Shown: positions 51,707-61,278, counted from the stretch's first letter. The stretch: DNA of 64,000 nucleotides from Dehalobacterium sp040766325 (GCA_040766325.1 JAXGQR010000011.1:1-64000); one strand, 5' to 3'. The notes: generated by a model from the sequence alone, not told the origin. Translations and numbers: made by a program.

Positions 51707-53373
51707 TTCGTGTTACCTCCTGCCCGGCATGGTTTGTTTTGAATGTGTTCTTCATATTCATCCCGGAAATATCTCAGGGTACTTAAAACAGGATTAGGTG
51801 CAGTTTGTCCCAATCCACATATAGCTGTTTTCTTGATATTAGCGCAAAGTTTTTCCATTAATTCGATATCGTCTTCTTTTCCCTTGCCTTCCAAAATCCG
51901 ATCCAGGATTTCCAGGATCGCCTTGGTGCCGGCCCGGCAGGGAACACATTTACCGCAAGATTCGTCCTGAACAAATTCCATAAAGAATTTGGCCACATCC
52001 ACCATGCAGTTGTTTTCATTCATGACAATTAATCCACCGGAGCCCATAATGGCACCTAACTGGGCTAAGGAATCAAAATCAACCGGGGTATCTAAATCAT
52101 CGGCCACAATACATCCGCCGGAAGGGCCCCCCATTTGAGCTGCTTTAAAAGCTTTCTTCTTAGGAACACCGCCACCCAAGTTATAGACAATTTCCCTTAA
52201 GGTCATACCCATGGGAACCTCAACTAAACCTGTGTTTACAATATCTCCGGCCAAAGCAAAAACCTTGGTTCCTGAGCTTTTTTCAGTTCCAAAACCTCTA
52301 AACCATTTGCTGCCGTTTAAGATAATCGGTGGAATATTGGCCAGGGTTTCTACATTATTAATAATCGTAGGCTTCTGAAATAAACCTTTTTGGAAGGGGA
52401 AAGGTGGTTTTTGCTTCGGTTCCCCTCTTTTCCCTTCGACAGAAGCCATCAGCGCGGTTTCTTCTCCGCAGACAAAGGCACCGGCACCAATTCTGATCTC
52501 AATATCAAAGGCAAAATCTGTTCCGAAAATATTCTTGCCCAAAATTCCTTTTTCTCGTGCTTGTTTTAAGGCATGTTCCAATCTTTTTACAGCAATAGGA
52601 TATTCAGCACGGATATAGCAAAATCCTTTGTTGGCTCCAATGGCATAACCACCGATCATCATGCCTTCAATAACGGTGTGAGGGTCACCTTCTATGATAC
52701 TACGGTCCATAAACGCCCCGGGATCTCCCTCGTCCGCGTTACAAATAATATACTTTTGATCTCCGGGCGCCTTTCTTCCCGCTTCCCATTTAATTCCTGC
52801 GGGGAAACCGGCTCCACCACGGCCTCTGAGACCAGATTCAGTAATTTCCTGCGTGACCTCTTCCGGAGACATTTCGCGGATTACCTTGAAGGCAGCTTGA
52901 TAACCGTCATTGGCAATATATTCCTCGATAGAAGAGTAATCAATCAAGCCGCAGTTCCTTAAAGCAATTTTAACCTGATTCTTAAAGAAACTAATTTCAT
53001 TGAGATAAGGAACTCTTTTTAAAGCTCCCATATCGTAATACGTTCTATTCATCAGGATATTACCCTCAACCAGATGAGATTTTACGATCTCGGGAATATG
53101 CCTCGGTTGCAGTCTGGTATAAAAAACCTCTTCCGGCATAACAACCATCACCGGGCCTAAATTACAGGTACCGATACATCCGGTTTCGCTGACCAGAACC
53201 TGATCTTCCAGGTCATTATCTTTAAGTGCCTGGAGCAGGGCATTTTTTACTTCATGGCAGTCGGCAGAAACGCATCCTCCACCGGCACAGACTAAAATCC
53301 GGTATTTATATTTACTGTTTGCTTCCTGATATTCTTTTGCAATATCCAGGAGATCCTGTGTAGAGTTAATCAA
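51703..53373 (-). CDS. fdhB: Formate dehydrogenase NuoF-like NADH/FMN subunit
   Basis: 556 residues; TTG start with GGGAGG upstream. A thioredoxin-like [2Fe-2S] domain (residues 27-100: CAGGGCVSADC and TGCIGTCNLGPV) is followed by the NuoF core: GRGGAGFPAGIKWE, CNADEGDPGAFMDRSIIEGDP, GAGAFVCGEETALMASVEGKRGEP and ESCGKCVPCRAGT...CGLGQTAPNPVL. It ends at KPCRAGGNTK without the two C-terminal [4Fe-4S] clusters of classic HydB; these are supplied on FdhA instead. It passes electrons between NAD(H) and the Fe-S chain. Stop overlaps the fdhA start (ATGA). Confidence 0.94.
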   Translation of the reverse strand: MINSTQDLLDIAKEYQEANSKYKYRILVCAGGGCVSADCHEVKNALLQALKDNDLEDQVLVSETGCIGTCNLGPVMVVMPEEVFYTRLQPRHIPEIVKSHLVEGNILMNRTYYDMGALKRVPYLNEISFFKNQVKIALRNCGLIDYSSIEEYIANDGYQAAFKVIREMSPEEVTQEITESGLRGRGGAGFPAGIKWEAGRKAPGDQKYIICNADEGDPGAFMDRSIIEGDPHTVIEGMMIGGYAIGANKGFCYIRAEYPIAVKRLEHALKQAREKGILGKNIFGTDFAFDIEIRIGAGAFVCGEETALMASVEGKRGEPKQKPPFPFQKGLFQKPTIINNVETLANIPPIILNGSKWFRGFGTEKSSGTKVFALAGDIVNTGLVEVPMGMTLREIVYNLGGGVPKKKAFKAAQMGGPSGGCIVADDLDTPVDFDSLAQLGAIMGSGGLIVMNENNCMVDVAKFFMEFVQDESCGKCVPCRAGTKAILEILDRILEGKGKEDDIELMEKLCANIKKTAICGLGQTAPNPVLSTLRYFRDEYEEHIQNKPCRAGGNTK

Positions 53374-53403
53374 TATACTTCACCTCCCATTGATGTATCT
53401 TGT

Positions 53404-53907
53404 TTAATATTCCTCTAAAATTGCATGAACTTTCTGTGGATCAACCTTCTGATAAACCTTATCATTAATGGTAATAGCCGGAGCCAAACCACAAGCTCCG
53501 ATGCAGCGTGTTACTTCAAGGGTAAATTTAAGATCCTCACTAGTTTGTCCTACTTTAATGCCTAATTGATCAGAGAAAGCCTTAAGCACATCTTTGGCTC
53601 CCTTGACATAGCAAGCTGTGCCCATGCAAACACCAATGGTATTTTCCCCCTTAGGCCGCGTTGAAAATAAAGTATAAAAAGTTACCACGCCGTATACTTC
53701 GTTTAAGGGTATGTTCATTCCGTCGGCTATAAACCGCTGCAGTTCATCCGGCAAATAACCGTAAATACCCTGAGCCAAGTGTAAAACCTGAATTAAGCTA
53801 CCTTCTACATCTTTGTACTCATCAATGACTTCCTGAATACGTTGATATTTTTCCTGCTCCGTTTCGTTCTTACATGCACATGTACATGCAGATCCCTCTT
53901 GATTCAT
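53404..53907 (-). CDS. fdhC: Formate dehydrogenase NuoE-like [2Fe-2S] subunit
   Basis: 167 residues from ATG 53907, preceded by AGGTGGTGG; the ATG at 53943 has no site. N-terminal Cys-rich start (MNQEGSACTCACKN), helical region with EGSLIQVLHLAQGIYGYLPDELQ, and the NuoE cluster CMGTACYVKGAKDV and TRCIGACGLAPAITI. Paralogous to the NuoE-like protein at 46362-46841. First gene of fdhCBA. Confidence 0.92.
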   Translation of the reverse strand: MNQEGSACTCACKNETEQEKYQRIQEVIDEYKDVEGSLIQVLHLAQGIYGYLPDELQRFIADGMNIPLNEVYGVVTFYTLFSTRPKGENTIGVCMGTACYVKGAKDVLKAFSDQLGIKVGQTSEDLKFTLEVTRCIGACGLAPAITINDKVYQKVDPQKVHAILEEY

Positions 53908-54068
53908 TTTGCCACCACCTAAAGTTTGATTTAGCTGTTTCATTACCCAACTTTATGATAAAGATATCTCACTGTATTACAGTTTACCAAAATAAATCTT
54001 ATGAAACAAGTCATAAAAATTCCAATAATTATGAATCTTTTAACAGGATAGATATAAGTAATCTTTAT

Positions 54069-54797
54069 TTAGAATTTTGAACCTACTTTTATTAGATCTT
54101 TGATTACCTCACCGGCAATGATTAAGCCGGCTACAGAAGGAACAAAAGAAATACTGCCGGGTACCTGACGTTTATTATCGTCGGATCGAATTGAAGAGAC
54201 ATAATGGGGTTTAATCGGTTCCTCTGTAGAAAAGACCACTTTTAAAGATGGTATGTCTCTTTTTCTTAATTCTTTGCGCATCACCTTGGCCAAAGGACAG
54301 ACTGAAGTTTGATAAATATCCGCCACCAGAAATTTGGTAGGATCTAATTTATTTCCCGCCCCCATGGAACTGATGATGGGAATCTGATGCTTTGTTGCTG
54401 TCACGACCAAATCAACTTTGGCAGTCACCATATCCACAGCATCTACAATATAATCATAATTCTCATCGATTAATGTTTCCCGGGTTTCTGGCAGATAAAT
54501 ACTTTGATGAGCGACAACCTGTGCTCTAGGGTTTATATCCAGGATTCGTTCTTTCATCACTTCCACCTTTGGTCGATGCAGAGTCCTACCTGTAGCATGA
54601 ATCTGGCGATTAAAATTACTCAGACTGACGATGTCATAATCCACAAGGACAAAATGACCCACACCGCCGCGAACCAATCCTTCCACCACAAAAGTACCTA
54701 CGCCGCCAATTCCGAAAACCGCCACACGGCTGCGCTGCAGCTTTTCCAGTGCCTCTTCCCCGATGAGTAATGCTGTTCGAGAGAATTCTTCCCACAT
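54069..54797 (-). CDS. tcdA: tRNA threonylcarbamoyladenosine dehydratase-like (TcdA/YgdL) E1-like enzyme
   Basis: 242 residues from ATG 54797, eight bases after AAGGA; ATG 54806 is too close to the site. ThiF/MoeB fold: VAVFGIGGVGTFVVEGLVRGGVGHFVLVDYDIVSLSNFNRQ (ATP-binding loop, acidic strand, R finger). The TcdA-specific C-terminal part has SSMGAGNKLDPTKFLVADIYQTSVCPLAKVMRKELRKR and GSISFVPSVAGLIIAGEVIKDL. TcdA cyclises t6A37 to ct6A in tRNA using ATP, with help from the CsdA/CsdE sulfur relay. The single Cys (in SVCPLA) matches the conserved one. No csd genes are nearby. Confidence 0.9.
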   Translation of the reverse strand: MWEEFSRTALLIGEEALEKLQRSRVAVFGIGGVGTFVVEGLVRGGVGHFVLVDYDIVSLSNFNRQIHATGRTLHRPKVEVMKERILDINPRAQVVAHQSIYLPETRETLIDENYDYIVDAVDMVTAKVDLVVTATKHQIPIISSMGAGNKLDPTKFLVADIYQTSVCPLAKVMRKELRKRDIPSLKVVFSTEEPIKPHYVSSIRSDDNKRQVPGSISFVPSVAGLIIAGEVIKDLIKVGSKF

Positions 54798-54881
54798 ATT
54801 TCTCATCCTTTTTTATTTTTTCCGATTGAACTATATTAGCATAACAGATACGGCGAAAAACGACAAGAATCCCAAAACAGA

Positions 54882-54903
54882 AAAAACTCCTAAATGGAGT
54901 TCA
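54882..54903 (-). terminator. Terminator of the gerA-type operon
   Basis: AACTCC (54885-54890) pairs with GGAGTT (54896-54901). Read on the minus strand, TTTTTT follows. It includes the last codons of the small gene that ends at 54890. Confidence 0.7.
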
Positions 54904-55108
54904 AAAAAGGAAAAAGCTCTAAAATAAGTTCCAGTATGATGCTGCCCAGAAAAGGCAATTGCACCTTTAATAAGTCCAAGGTACCAATCAGAAGTCCTAT
55001 GGACCATAATCCCATCCAGATCATCCCCTCTTTCCAGGCTTTTCTTTTAAGCATCCCGGGAATTTCAAGGAGGGCAAAATAGATAAAAGCTCCGTAGAGT
55101 AAGATCAT
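54890..55108 (-). CDS. Small membrane protein of the gerA-type operon, 72 residues
   Basis: Starts at ATG 55108, overlapping the GerAB stop by four bases (ATGA), so it is translated with the germinant receptor genes. Two or three hydrophobic segments: ILLYGAFIYFALLEIPGML, MIWMGLWSIGLLIGTLDLL and LPFLGSIILELILELFPFL. It resembles the fourth (D-type) small membrane subunits found in some ger operons, but is not similar enough for me to name. Stop is TAG. Confidence 0.75.
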   Translation of the reverse strand: MILLYGAFIYFALLEIPGMLKRKAWKEGMIWMGLWSIGLLIGTLDLLKVQLPFLGSIILELILELFPFLNSI

Positions 55109-56196
55109 TGAGAAGCACCTCCCTTAATTCCTTTAAGCCAGGATCCTACCAGCGCAATTAAGGGAACTCCTAACACAAAGGGAAGTGCGTATAAAGGAAA
55201 GGCCTTATTGGCAAATTCTATTTTTTCAGCGACATTATGCATATTGAAAAGCGCAAAAAGAGCCATGAGAAAACCCAGAGGAGGCACCACGGGACGATAT
55301 GAATCAAACTTAAAAAGCTGAGCAAAACCCAAGCTCAAACCATAGAGGTAAACGGTTGCCTTGATAAATCCCATGGCCAAATAATTGATGGCAATCAAGA
55401 TTTCAAAGCGGTTTAAAATATCAGCAATGTTAATCATTTTAATGGCATAATAGGAGGGATATAGATACATCCCGGCGCTTTCACCCAATACTAGAATCGA
55501 CCTTAAGGCAGATAGGGATAATCCTATACAGCCTAGAATAAGTCCTAAGAAAAAAGTAATTTTAACCTGTCCCGGTTTATTCAGAAAGGGTAAAATCATA
55601 AGAAAGGCAACTGTTTCGGCACAAGGTTGAACAGCTACCCCAAACCCTGCCCACATCATTTTGGGCCAAGAAGTGGTAAAAAGAGGCCGAATATTTGAAA
55701 CTTCAATTACCGGCAAAGCAAAAAGAAAAAGGAGCATTAAGACAATCATTGTGACCGGTACAATCATTAGACCGGTGCGCATGATCACCTCCAGACCCAT
55801 TTTTACTCCATAAATAGTAAGGGCCGCCATTAAAAACACGATTATTTCTGCCGGCGTATTAGGAAGCAGTAATTGTTTAAAAAAATCCAAATAACTCATC
55901 AATATCAGGGCACCGCTATGGAAAAGAAACCAAAGAAAGAACCCTGATAATAGTCCACCCGGGATGGGACCAAAGATGATTTCATTTATTTCAATGATGG
56001 TTTTTCCCTGAAAACGGTTTAACAGGGCAACATAAATTGCCCCCAGAGGCAATAGTATGATAAAGCCTAGGAGGGGGGCAAGCCAGAAATCCTTACCGGC
56101 AACCGACCCCGGGCTAACAATAACACCTCCAAAGATAAATCCGAACATTAAGAAGATCGTTTCCAGTGATGACACCTTACCCTTTTCCAATCCCAT
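55105..56196 (-). CDS. GerAB-type spore germination permease
   Basis: 363 residues with about ten helices, in the APC-superfamily endospore germination permease family: IFLMFGFIFGGVIVSPGSVAG at the N-terminus, ALIYLMSYLDF-like and KMMWAGFGVAVQPCAETVAFLMILPFL in the middle. B subunits form the germinant-binding transmembrane core of Ger receptors in the spore inner membrane. It is the third gene of the operon (order A-C-B-small), with 22 bases after GerAC. Confidence 0.92.
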   Translation of the reverse strand: MGLEKGKVSSLETIFLMFGFIFGGVIVSPGSVAGKDFWLAPLLGFIILLPLGAIYVALLNRFQGKTIIEINEIIFGPIPGGLLSGFFLWFLFHSGALILMSYLDFFKQLLLPNTPAEIIVFLMAALTIYGVKMGLEVIMRTGLMIVPVTMIVLMLLFLFALPVIEVSNIRPLFTTSWPKMMWAGFGVAVQPCAETVAFLMILPFLNKPGQVKITFFLGLILGCIGLSLSALRSILVLGESAGMYLYPSYYAIKMINIADILNRFEILIAINYLAMGFIKATVYLYGLSLGFAQLFKFDSYRPVVPPLGFLMALFALFNMHNVAEKIEFANKAFPLYALPFVLGVPLIALVGSWLKGIKGGASQ

Positions 56197-56218
56197 ATTA
56201 TACCCCCCTCCCTTTAAT

Positions 56219-57385
56219 TTACTTAATTACCGTCCGGGAGACTTCCCCTATCCTCCACAAATTAGCCTGCACCTCTACGCTTACATCCAAAATGGAAATT
56301 TTTTCTTGCCAAGAAGATTTAATCTTCTGCCACTCTTGAGGATAGGTCCTTTCAAAAACCCCCCCAAAACCAAAAACATCTGCCTGTAATAATTTCGCTT
56401 TTTTAATTGCCGCCAGAACCTCTTCTTTGACGGCAAGAGCAGTCCCTGCATTGGCTTTTTGCATGCCTTCAGGTGTGGATAAATCCACGGTGCCGCTTTG
56501 GTCGCTTATATTTCCTTCTACGCTAATCTTTACCCTCACCTTAGGATCTCCGTCATCCAGCTTTATTTTGATACTGCTCTCATTGATAAAAATCTCGCTG
56601 TCGATAAATCCCGTTTCATCCGTTAGTTTTACGGCTATACTGGCATTTTTTACCTCTCCCTTGACCCATTTTACGCCCCGGGTTTCTCTGCTGTTCATTT
56701 CTCCTACCATTTTATCTTTGATAAACACGCCGGCATTCCCACCCATGATTACCCGCTTTTCTTCTTCCTCTCCGCTTACGGTCACCAGGGGAATCAGAAA
56801 ACCTTGTGTGTCATTGAGCAGGGCAGTATTTACTTCTTGCACATTAATCCCTGGGATCTTGGATTCTAGGCCAAGCTCGATCATATGACTTAAGTTTGTA
56901 CCATTGGTATTTTCCAGTTTAGATTTAGGCTCAAAGATATCTCGTGCTTTTTCTTCCGCCACCAGCACCCAGCTTGTCGCCCGTGGTTCATGGTCGCGCA
57001 GAAAAAAATCGAAAGCAGGATAAAATCCTTTTTGAGCTAAATCATGCCCTAGTACCACAACTTCATTATTAGGGAAAAAAAGCCTCCGACTGCTTTGACT
57101 GCGAGCATTGCGCACCGCATCAAAAAGAGTGGCCCCGGAGCTATGAGTTACAAAAACAGATTCCCCACCGGAACCGGAACCGGAACTGCCGCCTCCGCCC
57201 GCTCCTGTCATCTGATCAGGCTGGGCAATCTCAGCCGTAAGGTGAAGCAGGTCCCCTTCTTGGTCCACACCTACTCCCAATACTATCGCCAGTTCTTTCA
57301 GTTCCTTGCTATCCCAACATCCGGACAATAACAGTAAAAATATCAACCCATAAAGAAGTAAAAATAATGATTGTTTTTTTTGCAC
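56219..57385 (-). CDS. GerAC-type spore germination lipoprotein (Ger(x)C family)
   Basis: 388 residues from the GTG at 57385, which follows GAGGGTGAT; a start at 57427 would overlap GerAA and bury the signal peptide. Signal peptide FLLLYGLIFLLLLSGC, where LLSGC is the lipobox and the Cys is lipidated; then WDSKELKELAIVLGVGVD, the family's opening motif. The C-terminal third (IKLDDGDPKVRVKISVEGNI, KEEVLAAIKKAKLLQADVFGFG) is typical. It contains a Gly/Ser-rich loop (GAGGGGSSGSGSGG) in domain 1. Anchored to the outer face of the spore inner membrane. Confidence 0.93.
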   Translation of the reverse strand: MQKKQSLFLLLYGLIFLLLLSGCWDSKELKELAIVLGVGVDQEGDLLHLTAEIAQPDQMTGAGGGGSSGSGSGGESVFVTHSSGATLFDAVRNARSQSSRRLFFPNNEVVVLGHDLAQKGFYPAFDFFLRDHEPRATSWVLVAEEKARDIFEPKSKLENTNGTNLSHMIELGLESKIPGINVQEVNTALLNDTQGFLIPLVTVSGEEEEKRVIMGGNAGVFIKDKMVGEMNSRETRGVKWVKGEVKNASIAVKLTDETGFIDSEIFINESSIKIKLDDGDPKVRVKISVEGNISDQSGTVDLSTPEGMQKANAGTALAVKEEVLAAIKKAKLLQADVFGFGGVFERTYPQEWQKIKSSWQEKISILDVSVEVQANLWRIGEVSRTVIK

Positions 57386-57398
57386 GATCTTATCACCC

Positions 57399-58994
57399 TC
57401 ACGATTCACTTTTACTTTTCTTTTCATCCTCAGCTTGAGGCATTAAATTGAATTCCTGCCGTTTGGGATCAACATTCCCGAGAGATTCCGGACGTGTAAT
57501 CATAGTCCAAATCGGCGCCCGCACCAATACATCCTTTAAATCTTGGGGCATTAAAGGAGAAATCGGGGAAAGATAGGGAACACCAAAAGAACGTATAGAA
57601 GATAAATGCAAGATAAGAAATAAAAATACCCACATCACACCAAAAATACCGAACAATCCTGCCATTACGGTAAAAGCGATTCTTAACAAGGCAGTAGCAT
57701 CATAAAGTTGGGGAACGACAAAGGATGCAATAGCGGTAAAGGACACCACAATGACCATATAAGATTCGATAAGTCCGGCTGAGACCGCCGCTTCCCCAAT
57801 CACTAAAGCCCCCACTATACTCATAGCTGAGCCAATGGCTCTTGGCAGCCTAATCCCTGCTTCCCGTAAAATTTCGAAGACAAGCCCCATGCCAATCGCT
57901 TCTACAACAGCAGGAAAAGGCGTACCTTCAGAAGCGCCGGCCATAGAAATCAATAGAGTGGTCGGTAAAAATTCCTGATGGAAGGTGACTAAGGCAACAA
58001 AAAAACCTGGAGCCATGCTGCCGGCCAAAAAAGAAAAATAACGAAACCACCGTATTAAGGTGGAATAAAATGGCCGAGAGTTATAATCATCGGGACTCTG
58101 AAAACTTTCAATAAACAAAGCCGGGACCGTATTAACTACCGGTGCGCCATCAATCATAATAGCCACCCGCCCCTCAATTAGTTTTGCCGCCGCCACATCC
58201 GGCCTTTCCGTATACCCAACGGTCATAAAAGGGGAAAAAGGAGCATCTTCAATAAATTGTTCGATATTCCCGGCGGCCAAGATTGCATCAGTGCTAATTC
58301 TTTTCAAGCGGCGTTTTACTTCTTCCACCAACTCAGGTCGGACGACCCCTTTTAAATAGACTATGTTCACCGTTGTGAGAGTTCTTTGCCCCAGTACCAG
58401 CTTTTCGAAGGTTAACCCCGGATGACCAATCTTTCGTCTTAAAAGGGAAGTGTTTGTTCTCAGGGTCTCGACAAAACCTTCCCTGGGACCTTTCACGACA
58501 ACTTCCGTATTCGGTTCTGCTGGCATCCTTCTTTCCCACCCAGGAGCAGAGATGAGCAATGCTCGAGTACTGCCATCCACCAATAACATCGTGTCTCCGC
58601 TAAAAACACCGTTTACAATCTGTTCGACAGATAATTTCTCCTGAATGCTGGCCACAGGTAGGACCTTGTTTTTAATGGCTGCGGCAAGATCATTCCCTTT
58701 TAACTCCAAGACCTCTTTTTCTTTGCATAATACTAAAGGTTCCAAGACATTCTCCCTGATGACCAGTTCCAAAACAAGACCGTCTATAAAAACAATTGCT
58801 GCATTAATATTGTTTCTCAGGGTTAGTTTTCGTATGACAATATCAGGGCTTTCCCCGGATAAGCTCTTGAACTTTTCAATGTCTTTTTCCAAATTACCAC
58901 TCAGGCGGTCCCCTTTTTGGGGCGCTTGATCATGGTTTTCGCTTCCCAGCAGGGAGTGCAAATACTTGATTTTTCTATTCAAAAATCGGAACAT
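57399..58994 (-). CDS. GerAA-type spore germination protein
   Basis: 531 residues, normal for GerAA. Soluble N-terminal domain (to about residue 275) with FSGDTMLLVDGSTRALLIS, the conserved EPNTEVVVKGPREGFVETLRTNTSLLRRKI and VNIVYLKGVVRPELVEEVKRRL. Then GRVAIMIDGAPVVNTVPALF and about five helices with GASEGTPFPAVVEAIGMGLVFEILREAG. First gene of the operon. Its presence is strong evidence that the organism forms endospores. Confidence 0.95.
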   Translation of the reverse strand: MFRFLNRKIKYLHSLLGSENHDQAPQKGDRLSGNLEKDIEKFKSLSGESPDIVIRKLTLRNNINAAIVFIDGLVLELVIRENVLEPLVLCKEKEVLELKGNDLAAAIKNKVLPVASIQEKLSVEQIVNGVFSGDTMLLVDGSTRALLISAPGWERRMPAEPNTEVVVKGPREGFVETLRTNTSLLRRKIGHPGLTFEKLVLGQRTLTTVNIVYLKGVVRPELVEEVKRRLKRISTDAILAAGNIEQFIEDAPFSPFMTVGYTERPDVAAAKLIEGRVAIMIDGAPVVNTVPALFIESFQSPDDYNSRPFYSTLIRWFRYFSFLAGSMAPGFFVALVTFHQEFLPTTLLISMAGASEGTPFPAVVEAIGMGLVFEILREAGIRLPRAIGSAMSIVGALVIGEAAVSAGLIESYMVIVVSFTAIASFVVPQLYDATALLRIAFTVMAGLFGIFGVMWVFLFLILHLSSIRSFGVPYLSPISPLMPQDLKDVLVRAPIWTMITRPESLGNVDPKRQEFNLMPQAEDEKKSKSES

Positions 58995-59104
58995 ATTTTT
59001 ACTCCATATCCATTTGGTTCCTATTATCTTTTCCTGAGAGGAATCTATTTATTCCTTAGTTATGTTGATACTTTCAACCTTTTTAAACCTAAGCTTTATG
59101 AAAA

Positions 59105-59133
59105 TAAAAAAAGCAGCCCAGAGTTTGAGCTGC
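59105..59133 (-). terminator. Terminator of cadA
   Basis: On the minus strand GCAGCTC (59127-59133) pairs with GGGCTGC (59113-59119), including G-U pairs, followed by TTTTTTTATTTT. Confidence 0.78.
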
Positions 59134-59151
59134 AAAACTTTGCATTTTTCT

Positions 59152-61278
59152 TTAACTTTTTAAGAGGCGCATGGAATTGAGAACGGCAATCATAGCTACT
59201 CCCACATCGGCAAAGACCGCCTCCCATAAAGTTGCCAGTCCCCCTGCCCCCAAGGCCAGTACCACCAGTTTCACACCCATAGCAAAGATAATGTTTTGCC
59301 ATACCACGTTTCTTGTTTTTTGGGCAATACAGACGGCGTCCACCAGTTTAGACGGTTCATCTGTCATTAAGACAATATCCGCGGCCTCAATAGCAGCATC
59401 AGAGCCCAGTCCTCCCATTGCAACGCCCACATCGGCTCGCGCCAGCACCGGTGCGTCATTCATGCCGTCTCCGACAAAAACAACACTTTTCTTGCTGTTT
59501 TTATCCCGGATGATCTTTTCCAAGATCTCTACCTTTTCCACTGGTAAAAGTCCGGCATATACCTTGTCCAGTAACAGGGCTTGACTAACTCTTTGGGCTG
59601 TTTCCTGGTTATCTCCCGTTAACATAAAAAGCTTGTTAATGCCCAAATGTCTTAATTTTTTTATAGTTTCGAGTGCATCATCCTTTAACTCATCGGAAAT
59701 AACAATGGTACCGGCGAATTTCCCGGATACCGCCAGGTAAACCACCGTACCCCCCTCTTGCCATTCCTGAAAATCAATACCTGTTTTTTTCATTAGTTTA
59801 TCATTGCCCGCTAAAATCTCTTGCCCGTTGAATTGTGCTTTTACCCCATGTCCGGAAATCTCTTGAAAATCCGTAATTCCTTCCTGATGAAGCTTGATTC
59901 CCCCCATTTCATCATAAGCCTTGATCACAGATCGGGCAATGGGGTGATTGGAATTGAATTCAGCCAAAGCGGCAAATTGCAAAACCTCGTCTTTTGTAAA
60001 GGATGGTGCCGGGTGAATTCCCGTGACCCGAAATACCCCTTTCGTCAAGGTGCCTGTTTTATCAAAAACCACAGTATCAACATGATTAATCGCCTCTAGG
60101 TAATTACCGCCCTTGACCAAGATACCCTTCTTAGAAGCTGCTCCAATCCCGCCAAAGAATCCTAAAGGGATAGAAATCACTAAAGCACAAGGACAAGACA
60201 CTACCAAAAATACCAAAGCGCGATAAAACCATTGAGAAAAGGCAGCGTTTTCCATAAACAAAGGAGGTAATAGGGCAAGCAGCACCGCCACCAGCACTAC
60301 CACCGGCGTATAATAATGGGCAAATTTGGTGATGAATTTTTCTGTCGGTGCTTTTTTACTTCCAGCATTCTGCACCAGATCAAGAATTTTGGCAACGGTT
60401 GATTCCCCGTATACCTTCGCCACCTGCACCGTTAATAAGCCATCTTTATTAATAAAGCCGCTTAGAACATCATCCCCGGTTTTTGCCCTACGGGGAACCG
60501 ATTCACCTGTTAAGGCTGATGTATCCATCATGGCCTGACCTTCCATTACTACTCCGTCTAGGGGCACTCTTTCACCAGGCTTGATGACCATGAGATCCCC
60601 AATGGCCGCTTCTTCCGGAGCTACTCTTCTGATTTCCCCATCGATAGACAAATTAACATAGTCCGGTCTGATATCAAGCAGTTCTTTTATGGATCTGCGG
60701 GATTGATCCACAGCTCGATCCTGGAAATATTCGCCGATCTGATAAAACAACATCACCGCCACCCCTTCCGGGTATTCCCGAATGGCAAAGGCGCCCAAGG
60801 TAGCAATAGTCATCAGAAAATTCTCATCGAAGACCTGACCGCGCAGGATATTTTTACCGGCCCGCAGTAATACTTCTCCTCCCACAATGAGATAACTGAA
60901 GAGAAATAAAGCAAATTTCATGCCGGGACTCCAAAAAGGAAGAAAGGCTAAGGCAAAGAGTCCACCGCCCAAACCCAAGGAAATAACACGTTTTTTCTGA
61001 GTTTCTCCCTCTTCCTGATCCCCATTATTTTTTAGTTTGCCCTCGTTACCCTCATTCTTTTCGATGATATTAACCTCAGGTTCGTATTTTTTTGCAATCC
61101 CCTCAGCGTTTTTCATTAACTCAGGGAGATTTGCTTCCTCTTCCGTCTCTAATGTCAAGGTTTTGCTAATAAAATTTACCGTAGCAGTGATAACACCGGG
61201 AAGCTCGGCAACCCCCTGCTCGATCTTAGCCCCGCAATTAGCACAATTTAAACCTTCCAAAATAAATTCTTTTACCAT
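59152..61278 (-). CDS. cadA: Zn/Cd/Pb-exporting P1B-type ATPase
   Basis: 708 residues. One N-terminal HMA domain with GLNCANCGAKIEQ (CxxC at residues 11-14), a His-free linker, then eight-helix P1B ATPase: TGES actuator loop (ALTGESVPRRA), the intramembrane metal site SCPCALVISIP (CPC), phosphorylation motif DKTGTLTKG and hinge GDGMNDAPVLARADVGVAMG. CPC with a single N-terminal CxxC and a CadC-type regulator upstream points to Zn2+/Cd2+/Pb2+ rather than Cu+. Start is the ATG with AAGGAG upstream. Confidence 0.94.
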   Translation of the reverse strand: MVKEFILEGLNCANCGAKIEQGVAELPGVITATVNFISKTLTLETEEEANLPELMKNAEGIAKKYEPEVNIIEKNEGNEGKLKNNGDQEEGETQKKRVISLGLGGGLFALAFLPFWSPGMKFALFLFSYLIVGGEVLLRAGKNILRGQVFDENFLMTIATLGAFAIREYPEGVAVMLFYQIGEYFQDRAVDQSRRSIKELLDIRPDYVNLSIDGEIRRVAPEEAAIGDLMVIKPGERVPLDGVVMEGQAMMDTSALTGESVPRRAKTGDDVLSGFINKDGLLTVQVAKVYGESTVAKILDLVQNAGSKKAPTEKFITKFAHYYTPVVVLVAVLLALLPPLFMENAAFSQWFYRALVFLVVSCPCALVISIPLGFFGGIGAASKKGILVKGGNYLEAINHVDTVVFDKTGTLTKGVFRVTGIHPAPSFTKDEVLQFAALAEFNSNHPIARSVIKAYDEMGGIKLHQEGITDFQEISGHGVKAQFNGQEILAGNDKLMKKTGIDFQEWQEGGTVVYLAVSGKFAGTIVISDELKDDALETIKKLRHLGINKLFMLTGDNQETAQRVSQALLLDKVYAGLLPVEKVEILEKIIRDKNSKKSVVFVGDGMNDAPVLARADVGVAMGGLGSDAAIEAADIVLMTDEPSKLVDAVCIAQKTRNVVWQNIIFAMGVKLVVLALGAGGLATLWEAVFADVGVAMIAVLNSMRLLKS

